DNA of 6,572 nucleotides from an uncultured Gammaproteobacteria bacterium (GTDB lineage Bacteria > Pseudomonadota > Gammaproteobacteria > Steroidobacterales > JABDMI01), in NCBI GenBank assembly GCA_938039225.1, contig CALHVH010000160.1:1-6572 (forward strand). Direction: 5' to 3'. Of this stretch, positions 5,025 through 6,572 are shown piece by piece. A program made the position numbers and the translations under genes. The notes below the pieces were generated by a model. It was not told where the DNA came from and ran no database searches. It saw only the letters and a program-made list of their open reading frames with translations. Numbering within the stretch: position 1 is the first letter of the stretch; every line of letters begins with the position of its first letter.

Positions 5025-6572
5025 TTGAAAAAGAATAAAGTAATGCTAAAAACATTGTGCGCAGCAACCTTAATCGCACTAGGCAGTTCTGCATATGCAG
5101 AACGTGTGATCGTTCATCATGACGCCAATGATAATGGACTAAAAAAGGGTCATCAGGTATTAGTAGATGGTAATGGTTGGTTTGCAGTAGACCTTGATGA
5201 AAATGGCAAGTCTGCCATGCGTGGAAAAAAAGGCTTCAAAAATATTGAAGCAGATTCCAAGCGTTTTCCAATGGGTTGGAGTGATAGTCCAGGTAACCCA
5301 AACAGTGTTCAAGTTACACCGTATAACTATTCTCAAGTGCAAGGTGATTTATTAACTTTGCAGCCAGGTCAAAAGGTCTGTGTAATAGACTCTGGATTGG
5401 CTCAGTTACAAGGTGAAACTGGTGGCACCAATAATGATTTTGACTTCAATGTAATTACCGGTGACAACGATTCGGGAACCGGTGATTGGTTTCGTGATGG
5501 TGGCGCCCATGGTACTCATGTAGCTGGAACTATCGGTGCAGTTGACAATGGCTTTGGAATCATTGGTGTAGCTCCTGGTGTGCCAATGCACATCATTAAA
5601 GTATTCAATGATGCAGGCTATGGCTATTCTTCAGATTTAGCGAAAGCGGTAAATTTATGCGGTGCAGCTGGTGCTAATATCATTAACATGTCGCTTGGTG
5701 GTGGCGGTGCAAATTCTACCGAAGAGAACGCCATACAAAACTTTGTTGACAATGGTGGCTTAGTATTAGTAGCTGCAGGTAACGATGGTAATACGACTCG
5801 TTCATATCCGGCGGGTTATGAAGCTTCAATGATGGTTGGCGGTGTGAATAAAGACGACGCTAAATATGCAGCTTCTCAATTCCCTTCTTGTGATGTAACT
5901 ACCGGTCGTGGTAAAAAGCGTAGAACAGTAACCAATGAAAGAATTTGTGTAGAAATTGTTGCTGGTGGTGAAGCTGTTTTATCTACCGTGCCATCAGGCA
6001 CAGGTTCTTCAGCATCCTTAACTGTTGATGGTACCAGCGTTTCAACAGCATCAACATCAAACACCGGTAATGTAACTGCAAGCACATATTTCATGGGTAC
6101 TGCTGAAGCTACTGATTCTGGAGCAAACGGCAAAGTTTGTATTATCGACCGTGGCAACATTTCGTTTGCAGATAAAATCAATAACTGTGGAGCTTCTGGC
6201 GGTGTTGGTGCAGTTGTTATTAATAACGATGCTGCAGATGGCGCTGTCAATATGGATATAAGCGGTGTAACTACTAGCATTCCAACTGTAGGTGCCGCCT
6301 TAGCTGACCGTTCAACTATTGTTGGTGCATCAACTGCAACTATTGAAAGTGGCTCAGGTGATTACGCCGTATTCTCTGGTACATCAATGGCAACGCCAAC
6401 CGTTGCTGGTACAGCAGCTTTATTATGGTCTAACCATCCTGATTGTACTGGTGAAGAAATCCGTGCAGCATTGAAAGCTAGTGCACAAGATATTGGTCCT
6501 GCAGGACGTGATGTTGATTTTGGTTATGGTATTGCTAAAGCCAAAGACGCTTCTGACTACTTAACAGCTAAT
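5025..6572 (+). CDS. Secreted subtilisin-like S8 serine protease with PA domain, 3' end missing
   Basis: This frame is open for 516 codons and continues past the right edge. Residues 1-25 form a Sec signal peptide: basic KKNK, a hydrophobic core, and probable cleavage after AYA at 25. Residues about 26-105 resemble a short propeptide of the I9 kind, with the IEADSKRFPM and VTPYNYSQVQGD segments seen before many subtilase domains. The catalytic set is complete: D122 (VIDSG), H162 (HGTHVAGT), oxyanion N253 (AAGND) and S454 (SGTSMATP). A PA domain is inserted at about 345-440 (KVCIIDRGNISFADKINNC, AVVINND). Seven cysteines in the mature part suggest disulfides. An extra Cys-flanked basic loop lies at 289-308. 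It should hydrolyse extracellular proteins. Any C-terminal domain (PPC, P/proprotein, sorting tail) is outside the window. It has its own leader and control region, so it is probably transcribed separately from the GGDEF gene. Confidence 0.93.
   Translation, partial: MKKNKVMLKTLCAATLIALGSSAYAERVIVHHDANDNGLKKGHQVLVDGNGWFAVDLDENGKSAMRGKKGFKNIEADSKRFPMGWSDSPGNPNSVQVTPYNYSQVQGDLLTLQPGQKVCVIDSGLAQLQGETGGTNNDFDFNVITGDNDSGTGDWFRDGGAHGTHVAGTIGAVDNGFGIIGVAPGVPMHIIKVFNDAGYGYSSDLAKAVNLCGAAGANIINMSLGGGGANSTEENAIQNFVDNGGLVLVAAGNDGNTTRSYPAGYEASMMVGGVNKDDAKYAASQFPSCDVTTGRGKKRRTVTNERICVEIVAGGEAVLSTVPSGTGSSASLTVDGTSVSTASTSNTGNVTASTYFMGTAEATDSGANGKVCIIDRGNISFADKINNCGASGGVGAVVINNDAADGAVNMDISGVTTSIPTVGAALADRSTIVGASTATIESGSGDYAVFSGTSMATPTVAGTAALLWSNHPDCTGEEIRAALKASAQDIGPAGRDVDFGYGIAKAKDASDYLTAN

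Noticed and set aside
5160..5591. Two short minus-strand frames (5160-5342, 5406-5591) inside the protease
   Set aside because: Both are antisense to the propeptide and catalytic Asp/His regions of the protease and have no domain or start-site support.
5876..6280. Antisense open frame of 134 codons opposite the protease
   Set aside because: It lies wholly inside the PA-domain region of a well supported protease frame, and its translation is low-complexity (Ala, Pro, Thr, Val) and matches no family I know; it is a codon-usage shadow.

Overview
The window looks like chromosomal DNA of an AT-rich gammaproteobacterium. The Opp permease subunits resemble enterobacterial OppB/OppC closely in length and motifs, and the DUF1499, PAS-PAS-GGDEF and PA-domain subtilase families are all common in that class. 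Genus cannot be fixed from the sequence. Non-ATG starts are frequent: TTG for oppB, the GGDEF protein and the protease, and possibly GTG for the DUF1499 gene.

Layout. Positions 1-2562 are read on the minus strand as a compact gene string: a DUF1499 membrane-anchored protein, oppB, oppC, and the first 58 codons of an OppD-type ATPase that runs off the left edge. oppB and oppC overlap by 4 bases, and the oppD start lies 6 bases beyond the oppC stop, so these form one transcription unit. No oppA gene precedes oppB in the window; the DUF1499 gene takes that place. Positions 2563-2677 are a 115-base divergent intergenic region. Positions 2678-4714 on the plus strand hold a short-chain dehydrogenase of the C-factor/sniffer type. 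It is followed after 30 bases, in the same frame, by a soluble PAS-PAS-GGDEF diguanylate cyclase with intact catalytic and inhibitory-site residues. Positions 4715-5024 are a 310-base, extremely AT-rich non-coding region. It holds a perfect 17-base palindrome overlapping a plausible -35 box and, downstream, two overlapping and mutually exclusive hairpins. Positions 5025-6572 encode a secreted subtilisin-like (S8) protease. It has a signal peptide, propeptide, complete Asp-His-Asn-Ser set and PA-domain insert, and it is still open at the right edge.

How the parts may fit. A secreted endoprotease and an oligopeptide importer near each other suggest peptide scavenging, and the c-di-GMP enzyme between them could belong to the lifestyle control of such a cell. 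These links are inferred from proximity only. All genes belong to known families, and I see no mobile element, CRISPR array, tRNA or rRNA. The least explained sequence is the leader of the protease gene, where an operator-like palindrome and an alternative-hairpin arrangement lie just ahead of the Shine-Dalgarno site.
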